This document shows, piece after piece, positions 1-11,927 of a stretch of DNA of 64,000 bases (positions are counted from its first letter, which is position 1; the number at the start of each line of letters is the position of its first letter). The DNA is taken from contig RMBW01000050.1 of NCBI GenBank assembly GCA_004009845.1, forward strand, positions 159,475 through 223,474, read 5' to 3'. The notes below the pieces were generated by a model. That model saw nothing but the letters and a program-made list of their open reading frames with translations, was not told the origin of the DNA and did no database searches. Source of the stretch: Davidsoniella eucalypti (Eukaryota > Ascomycota > Sordariomycetes > Microascales > Ceratocystidaceae). A program made the position numbers and the translations under genes.

Positions 1-2121
1 AGTTACCACAACTTCTTTACCAAGACAGAGGAGGACGAGATTGTATCGACATTTGTGCATGGAATTGGCCACTGGGAGCGCTGTGCTAAGCCATGCATCC
101 ATGCTCTGTCTATTTGCTGCCACGAAGTTCCACAATCTACGGTCCGTTGTATCAACCAAATGCTACCCCTCATGGCCAAGATCATCACCCAGCCACGAGT
201 TGCCATGCATATTCTCGAATTTCTTTGCGTCTTGGGCCGTTTGCCTAATATCTACGCCAACTTCCGCGAAGATGACTACAATTTGATTTTCGGCATCTGC
301 TTCCGGTATCTTCAATATGTCCGGGATAAGAGAAAAAGTAATCAACGCCCCGAGGCCCAAAACGACATCTATGTGGGCACGACTACCCCGTCTACCACAA
401 TGCAAGTGACAACCGCTGATGATCTGCCGCAATACGTGTACGCTCTTGCGTATCATGTCATCATCTTCTGGTTTCTAGCTCTCAAGCTCATAGACCGCCG
501 TCGCTACGTCCCGTGGATTGCATCGTATCTCTTCCGTGATGCCGATGGACCCAATGGCCCCGAGGAACAAGCTGTAGTGACTATGGACTTCATGCAACGT
601 ATGGCATTTGCCGACCTTGACGAGTCACCAGCCGACCCATCATTCAAGCCTGCCAAGTACGGCGAGATAGAAAAGAAGAACTGGATCGTTGGAAACAGCA
701 TTGTCACTATTGAGCAGGCTGTAGCCACAGGATGGGCGCAGATAACGAAGAGACAACCGTCAGGCACCAACTCTTATGTACTTCGGCATCCCTTCACGCC
801 ACCACCTGCGCACCAGAAATCAGCAGCTGATAACTCTCCCACCAAGATATTGCCCGAGTACTTCTTGATGCAGTTCTTTTCCTCTTTGCCCCAGCCATAT
901 GAGCAACAATGGCCTCTACTATTGCGTGATGACGAGCCTACAGCTCGTGCTTTACGCTCCTTCGATCGCAATCTGTCAATCGATGGCCACAAGATTGGAG
1001 TGGTATACATTGGTCAAAATCAGACACACGAAACTGAGATTCTCGCCAACGTCTCTGGTAGCGGTGATTATGTCACCTTTGTCAATGGTTTAGGCACACT
1101 TACGCGTCTCCGTGGTGCCAATTTCAACACACAAGGTCTCGATCGCGAATATGATACTGACGGAAAGTTTGCCTTTTGTTGGAGGGATCGGGTCACTGAA
1201 ATAGTATATCATGTGACAACACAGATGCCTACCAACTTGGAAGCAGACCCCCAGTTGATCAACAAGAAGAAGCACATTGGCAACGACTTTGTCAACATTA
1301 TCTGGAACGATTCAGGCTTGCCGTTCAAGTTTGATACGTTCCCTAGCGAGTTCAACTACGTTAATATTGTGATTACCCCCGAATCCCGGTCGTCTTTCGT
1401 TGCTCGACGCGAACAAACTGTCGATAAGGAGATTGGCAGTGGCGAAATAGACCTTTCTACTTCCACTACCACAGATGCCCCTACGCGTATGTTGGCTATA
1501 GAGCAACGCAATCCCTTCTTCCGTGTACAAGTATTGAGCAAACCTGGCTTCCCCCAGATCTCGGCCGCATCGAAGACAAAGATGGTGTCACTCCGCGCAC
1601 TCCCCGCATTTGTCCGTTTGATCGCCATGAACGCATCGGTATTCTCGCTTGTTTGGGCCCACCGAGATGGCGGCGAGCACTCCTCTTCGTGGCGCAACAG
1701 ACTTCGGGAGATCAAGCGACTACGTGAACGACACGCTGGCACACACATTCTCGCAGGTCCCGGTCCTGTACCAGCACCTAGCTCCAGTAACAGTGGTGGG
1801 GGTGGCTATTCGCAGGAGTCCGTGCTTGGAGGTGGTGGAGGCCCAGGTGGTGGTGCTGGGGCCGGAGGTATGGCGGCGTCTATACCTAGACCGGCCTCTA
1901 GTATGCGTGAAAGCCTGAACAGCAGTCTTCGACGCAGCTCAGTCGCGACATTCTTTACGGGCTCAACGTCTCCGGCACCGGTCAATACGGGATCTACTGT
2001 AGGCGGTGATTCTACCGGCAGCGGACAAAGACTAGCTACGGCAGTAGAAGGAGTAGAAAGTGGAGGTTCAGGTGGTGAAGTCACGGTTTTGAACTCATTG
2101 GATTTCTCTCGATGGGCTTGA
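1..2121 (+). CDS. tsc2: Tuberin-like Rap/Rheb GTPase-activating protein, C-terminal part (5' end outside window)
   Basis: The frame is open from base 1, so the gene begins before the window; about 706 C-terminal residues are present, ending in TGA at 2119-2121, with no intron visible. The Rap-GAP domain lies at about nt 960-1390. It contains the asparagine-thumb motif HIGNDFVNIIWNDS (near nt 1273), where the Asn inserts into the GTPase active site, followed by the FPSEFNYVNIVITP strand typical of tuberin. The upstream part resembles the tuberin helical region. Tuberin with hamartin stimulates GTP hydrolysis by Rheb and so restrains TORC1 (family knowledge). After the GAP domain comes a low-complexity Gly/Ser-rich tail, probably disordered. 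RalGAP-type proteins share the domain, but the thumb context fits TSC2 best. Confidence 0.88.
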   Translation, partial: SYHNFFTKTEEDEIVSTFVHGIGHWERCAKPCIHALSICCHEVPQSTVRCINQMLPLMAKIITQPRVAMHILEFLCVLGRLPNIYANFREDDYNLIFGICFRYLQYVRDKRKSNQRPEAQNDIYVGTTTPSTTMQVTTADDLPQYVYALAYHVIIFWFLALKLIDRRRYVPWIASYLFRDADGPNGPEEQAVVTMDFMQRMAFADLDESPADPSFKPAKYGEIEKKNWIVGNSIVTIEQAVATGWAQITKRQPSGTNSYVLRHPFTPPPAHQKSAADNSPTKILPEYFLMQFFSSLPQPYEQQWPLLLRDDEPTARALRSFDRNLSIDGHKIGVVYIGQNQTHETEILANVSGSGDYVTFVNGLGTLTRLRGANFNTQGLDREYDTDGKFAFCWRDRVTEIVYHVTTQMPTNLEADPQLINKKKHIGNDFVNIIWNDSGLPFKFDTFPSEFNYVNIVITPESRSSFVARREQTVDKEIGSGEIDLSTSTTTDAPTRMLAIEQRNPFFRVQVLSKPGFPQISAASKTKMVSLRALPAFVRLIAMNASVFSLVWAHRDGGEHSSSWRNRLREIKRLRERHAGTHILAGPGPVPAPSSSNSGGGGYSQESVLGGGGGPGGGAGAGGMAASIPRPASSMRESLNSSLRRSSVATFFTGSTSPAPVNTGSTVGGDSTGSGQRLATAVEGVESGGSGGEVTVLNSLDFSRWA

Positions 2122-2896
2122 TGTTAACTTCAAGGTATATGGTGTGTGAGATTTGGCAAGAAGCAAAGAAAAAAGTGTACAGTTTTAAGGTTGCCTTACA
2201 AACAAGCACGAATGGGGGAGAATGAGAAAATTTGACGAAGTAATGGCCAAACAAGTTTACAAGAAAAAAAATGATATATGACACGAAATATATACATCTT
2301 CATAGCTCTATAGCTCCATAAGATTAATGAATTAAAAAAAATATAAAAAAAATAAAAACAAAGACACGAAATATATAATAGTATTATGACATATCCGCTT
2401 TTAGCATAGTTGAAATATATACATCAAGAAAAAAACTTGGGTAACTGACAATCTAGCTGATACTATTGCTGTAGTACACAGTTAATGACGTAGTTAACGG
2501 TTTATGTCATACATATATGTATTGTATGTATGTGCAACATACAGTAACTAGTTAGAGTATGTAAATGTTATACCTCTCCAAAAGGTTCCTATAAGGTGAC
2601 TAACTGGCGATTAGTTTTTGACTGTGTATCTTATGTACGCAGTGGTTTAACTTTGAACACACTGTAAACCCCTCAGTATGGTTATGCGTGATAGTTGGAA
2701 TGCATTATATTCAACGCCTACCCGGATCACTAAGATGATGCGACGAGGAACTAAAAACCGGCCGGATCTCCTCTCGACACGCCTAGGGTATATATACTCT
2801 GCGCTCTCTCCTAGTTCTGAGGACTGTTAGCCCATACTTCACCCATAAAGAGCAGCCAAACGAAAAGAGAAAAGGAAAGGAAAGAAAACCAACAAA
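2122..2896. other. Intergenic: tuberin 3' flank and orphan-gene promoter
   Basis: AT-rich 3' flank with A-tracts (2334-2360), then a clear promoter region for the small gene at 2897. No ORF or RNA gene was recognised. Confidence 0.5.
2789..2796 (+). promoter_or_regulatory. TATA box of the small orphan gene
   Basis: TATATATA lies 101 bp upstream of the ATG at 2897. The stretch between is CT-rich near the likely start and then a purine-rich leader ending in AACAAAATGG, a normal fungal core-promoter layout. It supports the gene downstream being real. Confidence 0.55.
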
Positions 2897-3359
2897 ATGG
2901 GACAGAGAACTACAAATGTGGAAGTCGTGGACACAGAACAGGAAACAACAAAGAATGGCGTTTCCAGTATCACCTAGGAAGATATAGTCTACATACGAAT
3001 TGAAGTCTCTTCGAAGACAATGAAAACAAACGCAGAAAAAGTAATCAAAAACGACTTATATGTAAGAAACAGGATGGCAATACTGTAAATCCTAACCATG
3101 CATTTTAGGTTCAGTGACTGCCGAGGATATAGATGAGCTACTGCTGCAGCAGAGTACATCCTCTAATTCCAGCAGTGCTTACACAGCGGATAGCCCTGAA
3201 CGGTACTTTCTAAGCCAGCCAATGGTTTCTGATCCATCCGAGACATTGGGCCAATACAACTACACATGTTTAGACGAAGATCTAGTAAAGGACGCAGGCT
3301 GCACTGTGGAGGAGATTCTCCATCCACTCGTTGGTTATGTGTTCCCAAATTTCAACTAA
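2897..3359 (+). CDS. Small acidic orphan protein, two exons
   Basis: Proposed exons are 2897-2966 and 3109-3359, joined over a 142-nt intron (donor GTATCA, branch CCTAACC near 3091, acceptor TTTTAG). The splice keeps frame and gives 106 residues beginning MGQRTTNVEVVDTEQ and ending VGYVFPNFN. Without splicing the first exon stops after 26 codons. The product is Ser-rich and acidic, with no signal peptide, membrane segment or CAAX end. I recognise no family. Support comes from the TATA box, good start context and a frame-consistent branch/acceptor; the weak point is the non-consensus donor. It could instead be a non-coding transcript. Confidence 0.45.
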
Positions 3360-6300
3360 ACTGTCTATGATATATCTCCATAGTCTCGGTATAACATAGC
3401 GTACTTGTACTTTTATTAAAAAACGGATGGTACCTTGGTCTGTTTCCATTAGCACCATGTACACAGTGTTTACGTCATTATCTACCATTGTGGCTACAAT
3501 TATCTACGTTTTCACTTGAGCTTTGAAATGAATAAATAATACCATTGTCATTTAGTTACATATTTTATACCTTCTAAAATGATGACCTATGTACATATAT
3601 ACCCTACCAAACAGTAGCAAAGTATGTACTTATGAATACAAAGTAGCGTGTAAGCTTCGTGTAGACAGTGTTAGTGTAACATCATTCGAATGGGGTAAGT
3701 AACATAATAGGGTTAGGGTGAGATAATATGTACATACTTGCTAAAACTTGTATAGATCCATTCGCAATTACACAACTTCAAGATTCATTTATATTTTTAG
3801 CCAAAAAGAAGCCCCGGGCTGCCCCTCCAAGGAAATAAACAATTAATAAAAAACCAAATTCACTACTGGGTGGGCAAAACAACAGATGTGAGGGTAAATG
3901 ATAGTATAGAGACTGAAGTTTTACATGGCATGGTATAAATTTACAGCTGGAAAGAAGGTCGTGGTAGATGGAATTGTTAGAAGTTGTATGCTAATTTTGG
4001 ATGATAACGTAGCAAGTATCAAGATATACTGCGATTTGTGCTTCGTTAGAAGTCTAATTGAGGTTCCAGGAGTTAATTGGCTGCTTTTTTATTGTTATTG
4101 TTATCGTATGTGTCTATAGTCATGTGCATGCACTTATTGAGCTTAACCTTTGTTATCCCGTCTAAGTCTAGTTATTCATATACATGTATGTGCAACTGTA
4201 AACACCGGCATAGAGACAAAAAAGTCCAAGCTCTGTTGTTGGGTTAAGGATCAAAAGTAAAGACTTAGCGACAGGAATTACGACTACATATCATATATGT
4301 GTGTGGTTAGCTTTAGTTCCCTATATAAAAAGGAAGCAATGAGCCACCCCTCCCCCTCGTAGTATTTTCGATATTTTGATTTTCAGACCCTGACTAAAAA
4401 ATCTATGCATGTATATGTATGCAGTGAAGTATATACTAAAAGTTTAGTATGTAGTATAGTATGAGGAGAAGAATTACATACTCTTGCTGCCCTGCATCAT
4501 TTAATGCCTTTTGATTTTCTTGCTAATTTCTTGGTCTTTTCTAGGCCACGTCGTAATTCTAAACTCCAAGCTTGTATGAAACCAATATAGACAGTGAAGC
4601 CTTTGAGAAAGGGCTTTGCAACTTGTAAGAATAAAAGTAGAATCAACAGAAAAAGGCTATTGCTGGATCCCGAGTCTGAATGTCCTGAAAGAATCACGTG
4701 ATAATTCGATAGAATATTTAGAACATGGAAATTTATGGATATCTTCAAGCTTCCCTCTAATTGCCCTTGTTCTTCGATGCTTGAACTTGAATATTTAGTA
4801 TCTGCCGTGGTTGAATTACAGACGTTGTAGAAGCTTGTTAGAAGCTATTGAACTGCAATATGAAGCGGCAAAGCTGAATAAGTCAATACTTTCTGAGGCA
4901 TAGAAGGGAGGAAGACAGGGCAGTTTGATTTGCGTAGTACATAGTTAGTTGGTCACTAGTTATTCAAAAAATAAAAGAATTTGTTGGCTCGATAGAATAG
5001 CGGCAGCTCTTTGCAGCTCACAGATACAAGAGAGGAGAACGAGTACGATATGATAGCAATAAATTTGTATAGTGACTGTTATCCCAGCCCCCTTCGTTGT
5101 TCTTTCTCCATGCTCTATTCTTCTCTTGATTATCATTTACTTATATTCTGGACAAAGCCAAGAAAAAATGCACAACAAGCTGAAGAACTACTAAGTAACC
5201 TGACTAACTACTTGAATCCCGTACCAGCTTTGTTGCGCCAGCGATGCTAATAGGGGATTAGTGGAAATATCCGCTATCATCAACGAATTAGTCAGCGCAT
5301 CGAGGTTGACACAAATCAAAAAGTTACTGCAACTGCATAAAGGGTACCTGCTTAATAGTTGTATAATCATTATATAACAGTGTTTGACTGACTATAAGTA
5401 TAGCAGCCTGTATAGATATGATATGTATTTGAGTGGTAGAGTAACTGGTTGTTCCCCTTAAGTTTTCTCCTGTTCTCCTGAAACGTGGCCGAGGACCCGC
5501 CTCCTTTAGTTGTAGTTGATCTTTAAAAAAACGGTGCGGCTGTTGATGCTGGCAGGCTGGCCTACTGGATGGAACTGGGGTTTCCTGCTTTCCTGGCTGT
5601 ATATACAATGTACTATATAGGAACTTCAGCAGCACGTGTATGTATGTACTATGCATTGTATGCTACATATATTGCACAAGGCAATTAGACTCGATCTGTG
5701 TATCTTGTCGTATAGTATGTATAGAAACACATGTACACAAGAAGCTACATAGAGGGAAATTATGTGACCAGAGTAGCTGTTTGAGGCTTGTCGATCTAGA
5801 GGCAAGCCAGCATAGTGACGTTACAGGACGGACGAGAAGGTAAAAGGACAGAAGCCATGGCAAGAAACAGACAAGCGTAGTTTCTAATAACAGTATGCTG
5901 TAGCATGAGAGCAAGCCTATCCTGAAGCAGAGTATAGACACGGACACTGGATGTGCTGGCTTTAGTATGGCTGGCTATGGATACCGCGGCGTTCTTGATG
6001 TCTGGAGTTTATACATACAAGCATCTCTGTGTTTCAGAGCCAACGAGTATTCTTCTTGATATATGTAGAGGATAAGAGGGAATACGTCGATGAAGAACTG
6101 CATTTGGTTGACACATGTGTATGTAGGCTCTGCTGGCCTAACAAACAACATCAAAACACAGCGAGAGATATTATCCCCTCATTCTTAGCCAACCCCTCTA
6201 TTTGGCGCTGTGTTTTAGTGGGTAGGGCCTAGAATTAGGCCAATGCTTAGGCTCAGGCCTAGGCTTTTTTTCTGGCTTGGCTGCGGAAAGCCTGTAGTCG

Positions 6301-7062
6301 AGTTTCTCGTTTTGGTGGCTGCTCAGCCTTCTGGCCCACTGTAACTGATGACGCTCTGCCACTAAAATGGGTCTTGAGCGGCCGCTAGGAGAGCGAGAGC
6401 CAGAGCAATAAGGAAAGCTAGGCGATCGACCACTTGATTCTAGCTATCCTTTTTATTATTTCAGTTTTCAAGTTCTTTGTCTTCTTCACATAGTGTTTCT
6501 GTCTTCCTCGTGTCGTTGCTTTATTCTTTTTTTTTCTTCTTCCCCTCCACACCTTGGACCTTCGTCTGCTCGTATCTTCTATAGCCTAAGACGCCATCAT
6601 CCAAGAAGAAGACGCTGCCTTCCGACTTGTTATCGTCACTTGTCGCTGGAAAATCAACACAACCCTCAATAGACTCGACAAGCTAGAGCACGCCTTTAGC
6701 CGCCAAAACAGTATCAATCATCGTTATCCCTTATTGGAGCATCGCCATCCGCCTCGCCTCGCTTCTCCCCGGACGCTTTTTGTTGCTGGCCACCTAAAAC
6801 CCCCCCATCGACCTGGTTCCTTTATTTACCTATCCTACCACTGAACTTCTGCCATTGCAGCTGCTTCTGTAACCACGAAAACAGCAGCAGAACAAGAAAA
6901 AAAACACAACAGCTGTCCATCATCGACTCTTTCATCGTCTCTGCGACCACTTCGTGACCAGCTTCGCCACTGCTTGTGCTGCTGCATTCCTTATCTGCCA
7001 TCTCACCCTCACTCTTTCTCTCCAACACAACATCTCCAGTTCCAGCAAATACACCCGTCACA
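3360..7062. other. Intergenic 3.7 kb including the ypk1 leader
   Basis: No conserved coding signal on either strand; ORFs here are short and low in complexity. A second TATA-like box (CTATATAAAAAG, about 4321-4332) is followed only by a 7-codon ORF. From about 6430 the sequence turns pyrimidine-rich, then CA-rich, which looks like the promoter and long 5' leader of the kinase gene starting at 7063. Confidence 0.5.
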
Positions 7063-9213
7063 ATGTCTGCGTGGAAGCTGACCAAGAGTGAGACTCCTTC
7101 TTTCAACGCCTGCCCGCTACGCTCTGCAGCAACGTATCATCTCCCGTGATGTCGGAGCTACTTGTGCCCTGCAATGGCTTCTCTGCTTTGCCCATCTGCT
7201 GACCACACTGCTAACATCGCTATAGAGCTCAAGGACACTCATCTGAGCGGGTTCTCACTGTCCAAGTCCAGCTCGTCGGCAAACGATGACAAGGAGGACG
7301 ATTCTTCTGCCCCCGACCCGAACTCTGGTAAGTACCTCTTCATCTCTGCCTTATGTTTGTGTTGCTTGTGAACGCTACAAGTACGAAAAGGCCGATCTGA
7401 TAGTCAGACGGAAAGCTAACGCCAATCGTCTCTTGTTCTAGTCTCCTCCTCAGAAGCCCTGACCCAGGCCCCCGTTATCAAGAAGCCCGGTATCCTGATC
7501 ATCACCCTGCACGAAGCCCGTGGTCTGTCGCTACCCGAACAGCACGAGAATGTGTTTGCGACACAACACTCAAACTCTCACTCCACAGGGGGCGCTGCTG
7601 GCTCTGTCCGCAACACCCCTTCATCCAGCTCCCTGCAGGCCGACCGGCCATCTAGCTCCGGCCGCGGCTTCAAGGGCCTGCCCACTAGCCATGGCCGTGT
7701 GTCTGGCAAGTATATGCCGTACGCCCTGGTCGACTTCGAAAAGGTCCAGGTCTTCATCAGTTCGGTCGACGGCAACCCCGAGAACCCGCTGTGGGCTGGC
7801 AGCAACACGCAGTACAAGTTCGACGTGTCCCGTGTCGGTGAACTCACTGTGCACCTGTTTGTGCGCAATCCCAACAGCAAACCTGGATCGGGCCGTGGCG
7901 ACGACATATTCCTCGGCGCTGTCCGCATCAACCCTCTGTTCGAGGCCCTCGAGACTGGCGTGAACAAGAATGATGACAAGGGCTTCGGTGGCGTTAACTG
8001 GGTCGACATCCAGCACGGCACCGGTAAGCTGCAGGTCGGTGTCCGCTTTGTCGAGAACCAGGCCTCCAAGCTTTCCATCGACGACTTTGACCTGCTCAAG
8101 GTTGTCGGCAAGGGAAGTTTTGGCAAGGTCATGCAAGTGCGTAAGAAGGACACCAACCGTATCTACGCCCTGAAGACCATCCGCAAGGCCAAGATCATCT
8201 CACGATCCGAGGTCGCCCACACGTTGGCCGAGCGTTCCGTGCTAGCCCAGATCAACAACCCCTTCATCATCCCCCTCAAGTTCACCTTCCAGTCCCCCGA
8301 GAAGCTATACTTTGTGCTGGCGTTTGTCAACGGCGGTGAGTTGTTCCACCACCTTACTAAGGAGGGTCGATTCGACATCAATCGTGCTCGTTTTTACACT
8401 GCCGAGCTTCTCTGTGCACTAGAGTGCCTCCACGGCTTCAACGTCATCTACCGTGATCTGAAGCCCGAAAACATCCTGCTTGATTACCAGGGCCACATTG
8501 CCCTGTGTGATTTCGGTCTGTGCAAGCTTGAGATGAAGGACGAGGACCGTACCAACACCTTCTGCGGAACTCCCGAGTACCTGGCTCCCGAGCTGTTGCT
8601 AGGCAAGGGCTACAACAAGACCGTCGACTGGTGGACGCTAGGTGTGCTTCTGTACGAAATGCTGACGGGTCTGCCGCCATTCTACGACGAGACCACGAAT
8701 GAAATGTATCGCAAGATTCTGTCAGAGCCCCTACACTTCCCTAGCTCAGATGTGGTGCCGCCTGCGGCCAAGGATCTGCTCATTAAGCTTCTTAACCGGA
8801 ACCCCGATGAGCGTCTGGGTGCCCGCGGCTCTGCTGAAATCAAGTCGCATCCATTCTTCCACGCCATTGATTGGCGCAAGCTGCTCCAGCGCAAGTACGA
8901 GCCAACGTTCAAGCCTCGTGTTGTAAGTTACCATGAAACACTATTCTCGTCTTTACTGTATATATACTGCATTGTTTTCATCTTTACTAACCACCTATCA
9001 TGTTATTCTTAACAGAGCTCTGCACTGGATACTAGCAACTTCGATCCCGACTTCACAAACGAGGCGCCGCAAGATTCTTGGGTCGATGAGCCGACACTGT
9101 CGAAAACCATGCAGGATCAGTTTACTGGCTTTTCGTACAATAGACCAGTGGCCGGCTTGGACGATGCTGGTGGCAGCATTCGCGATCCTCAGTCATACCT
9201 TCCAGAGCGGTAG
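7063..9213 (+). CDS. ypk1: AGC-family protein kinase, Ypk1/Gad8/YpkA type
   Basis: Exons 7063-7087, 7226-7327, 7442-8922 and 9016-9213 give 601 residues. The N-terminus MSAWKLTKKLKDTHL matches the start of fungal YpkA/Gad8, which fixes the tiny first exon. A C2-like region (about residues 55-235) precedes the kinase domain (about 258-515): GKGSFGKV glycine loop, YALK lysine, YRDLKPEN catalytic loop, DFG, and activation-loop TFCGTPEY with the PDK1-site Thr near 415. The AGC tail holds a hydrophobic motif FTGFSYN with its Ser near 576, the TORC2 target in this family. Known role: TORC2-Ypk signalling in sphingolipid homeostasis, membrane stress and growth. Codon use is strongly C/G-ending, suggesting good expression. 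Sch9/Sck kinases also carry C2-like regions but lack this N-terminus. Confidence 0.93.
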
Positions 9214-10082
9214 AAGCATGAATGAATGAAAGAGCAGAAGAAAGCACGATTTAGAAAAAAAAAGGAATAAGGAAAACCTTTCTCTTTTCTTTATATCATT
9301 TGCTTATTTTTTTGGTCTTATTCTCTGATTTGATTGACTGTTTTTCACATTTTTTTTCTTCTCAGTTGCCTATGTTTGTCTGGTTTCTCTTATTCCCTTT
9401 TTATTATCATATTACTATTATTATTATGTCGATGTCGAATGTCGTTGGAAGCTTTTTTTTCTTTCTCGTTGGACCCTTTTTTCCACTTCTTTTTTTCTGT
9501 TTGACGGCGTAGTTTTTCTTTTATCATATCTTTTTTATCCCCTTTTCCCTTGTCTTTTTTTCTTCCTGCCCTATATCATTATTCATCATCATCATTTTCA
9601 ACTTGATACACTCAACCTTTTTTGCCAATTATCACAAAGTTTTCGCCATGACCTAAAGAAAATTAAACAAAAACCTTGATTGTGTTGATATTGTTTGGAG
9701 GGCAAATATCATGGTTGGATTCTATATCTCCATTTATAACACAATTTTTTTTTAATATACTAACATACACCTTTATGTTTCAATCTTTCATGCTTGCTTA
9801 TTCTAAGATTTATTTTAAGATACATGAGACAAAATATGTGAATAGTCTCTATTTTCAGAAAGCTAAGACGAAGTAACGATATCAAGTAACTATGCATAAC
9901 AAGTACCAAAAATTTTTTGGGCGAAAGAAGTTCATGATATTTAGATTATTCGTTGAAAAAAAAACCATGATTTTTTGGGTTGGAGTTTCTTTTTGGTGGT
10001 AAATCTGTATTAAAATGATGAAGACGGAGATATAGAAACAAGAAATAACAAAACAAGAAAAAAAAAATTTACGATATTCTCC
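9214..10082. other. Intergenic between convergent ypk1 and GNAT genes
   Basis: Strongly T-rich on the plus strand (9290-9560), then A/T-rich. It holds the 3' flanks of two convergent genes. No further gene seen. Confidence 0.5.
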
Positions 10083-11927
10083 TCACAAATCTTTCCAGAC
10101 CTCACGATAGCTTGTCCATTTACGGAATCCTGCAGATAAGAGAAAATAATAAGTTAGCTGGTGAAAAGAGCCCTTCAAGGGAATTGTTGGGGATATCATC
10201 GAGTTTCTTACCTAGTGATACGAAGCCTTGTTCTCCTCCACGAGCAGCGTCGATGAATAGTTTACCCATTCCCTTCTCAGACAAGATGCGGACACAAGTA
10301 TCGAGTAATCTGATCATGATGGCATCTGGCCGAACAACAAGTGTTGGATCGATATCTATAGTGGGAGATTCGTTAGTTAGTATTGTATACAACAAGGTAG
10401 GTAGAAGAGACTTTTAAAAAGGAAAAAATAGAACTTACCATTGATACAGATGCACGTAACACCTCCGACATCGTGACCTATTGTTCCAGCCCATGGTAAA
10501 TCTTCATCAGGTGGACTATCATCATTGGGCACATATATAAGGGCTACCGTGACGATTGTCGAGCCCTCCATGCCGATAATAATGTTATCCATGCTCACAT
10601 CCATACCCGAGCCTGGGTTCAGTTTTCCGTACGTATCCGGCCAACCTAGATTCTCTTTACGTTTCGACGTACGATATACCAAGTCCATAACAGCCGGGTA
10701 CTCGGCGGGCTCACAGCGCTTAAACGTAAGTCCGGCCGATGAGAACTCGTTACCAGGTAGATCCTCAAAGTTGAGCACCCAATCAGTCACTTCGCGACCC
10801 TTACCCGGCGCGTCTCCGTCCATTTCCCATCCGAGTTTACGGAACCAGTTGAGAACGGGATACGAGGATGGCACGCCGTATAGAATACGTGGGAACGTAG
10901 TGCCCAGTTGGATACGCACTAATTTGGGTGTCTGCTGGAGTTGAGTGTAGGCATAGTTGTGTAGAGTCGTACCAATGCCTTGGCGGCGGAAATCAGGATG
11001 CACAAGAACCATGGCGATAGATCCCATGTAGTCAGGAGAGTCGGGGGCTAGGTAGTTGACAAAGGTAGCGCAGAAGCCTATGGTTTGGCCAGCAGCAGTA
11101 CGCACTATATAGTGGGTTGAGTAGCCTAGACGGCGCAGCACCGAGTCAAGGCGTGAGGGCGAGAGACAGAACTGTGGTGGCATGCACATGCTCCAAAGCG
11201 CGTGAATGGGTGCGATATCGCCTTGGGCCAGATCCCACACCTCTGGGATCCACGGGCGACTAGACAAGGACGGTTGGCCATAGTGAACATTGGGAGTCGA
11301 TGGAGCAATCTGAGGCTGGGTCTGAGGCTGTTTAGACACCATAGCTACGGAAGCGGGTAGTGCGGGAGATGGCGGAGCAGAGTCCCAGTGGACGCCGAAG
11401 AGAACGGCAGCAGCGGCCTCTAGTTCGGGGCGAGCATAGCCGTTGCAGTAAACCAAGGTATGAAGGCCCATATGAGCAACATCCTGCTGTTCAAAGTCAA
11501 AGCAGGCTAGAACGATAAAGGTGCGGTTCTCGCAGAGAACGCGGGCAACGTCGGCATACTCAAGCTGTGACGGCTCATCTTCATGGCGCGGAAGGCCAGA
11601 AACAACGAAGATCACAACTTTGGCACGCTTGATGAAGGTGGCGTGGGTTGAGGTAATACCGCCACGTTTGGTGTATGGCACATGGCGCACCATAGAATGG
11701 CGCTCAGCAAGCGCACGGCCTAGTGGCTCGAACGGGTCGGTTGTGTGGTTAGGGTTGCCGTCAGGGTGCACAGCAGTAGGAGTCAGAAGAATGATCGGCT
11801 CGTTCTCGCGGTGCAGTGCGTTGGTGAGTGGCACGCAAGATTGGGTGTCCCACATGAGCATAGCCTGGGAACGGTCGGCCGTGACAGAACCGGCGCCGCC
11901 CTCGGTCATCTCCTCGTCCTCGGCCAT
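10083..11927 (-). CDS. GNAT-family acetyltransferase with N-terminal alpha/beta region
   Basis: Exons in transcript order: 11927-10439, 10355-10212, 10129-10083; both introns (83 and 81 nt) have CTAAC branches. The product is 559 residues. The C-terminal part has GNAT motifs, notably HPDFRRQGIGTTLHNYA for acetyl-CoA binding (about residue 315) and the closing GMGKLFIDAARG and GFRKWTSYREVW segments. The first 180 residues (DPFEPLGRALAERH, VPYTKRGGITSTH) resemble, to my recollection, the C-terminal alpha/beta domain of the fungal GH3 glycosidase-GNAT fusions. No GH3 catalytic barrel is present in the window upstream. Substrate unknown. The start at 11927 is the first ATG and leaves a full alpha/beta region. 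Confidence 0.78.

Noticed and set aside
3710..3718. GGGTTAGGG as an interstitial telomere
   Set aside because: Only about one and a half units; single AACCCTAA elements are common near fungal genes and also occur in the SEC59 coding region near 49550.
7578..8156. Long minus-strand ORFs opposite the kinase gene
   Set aside because: Shadows of the strongly biased ypk1 coding sequence; no domain of their own.
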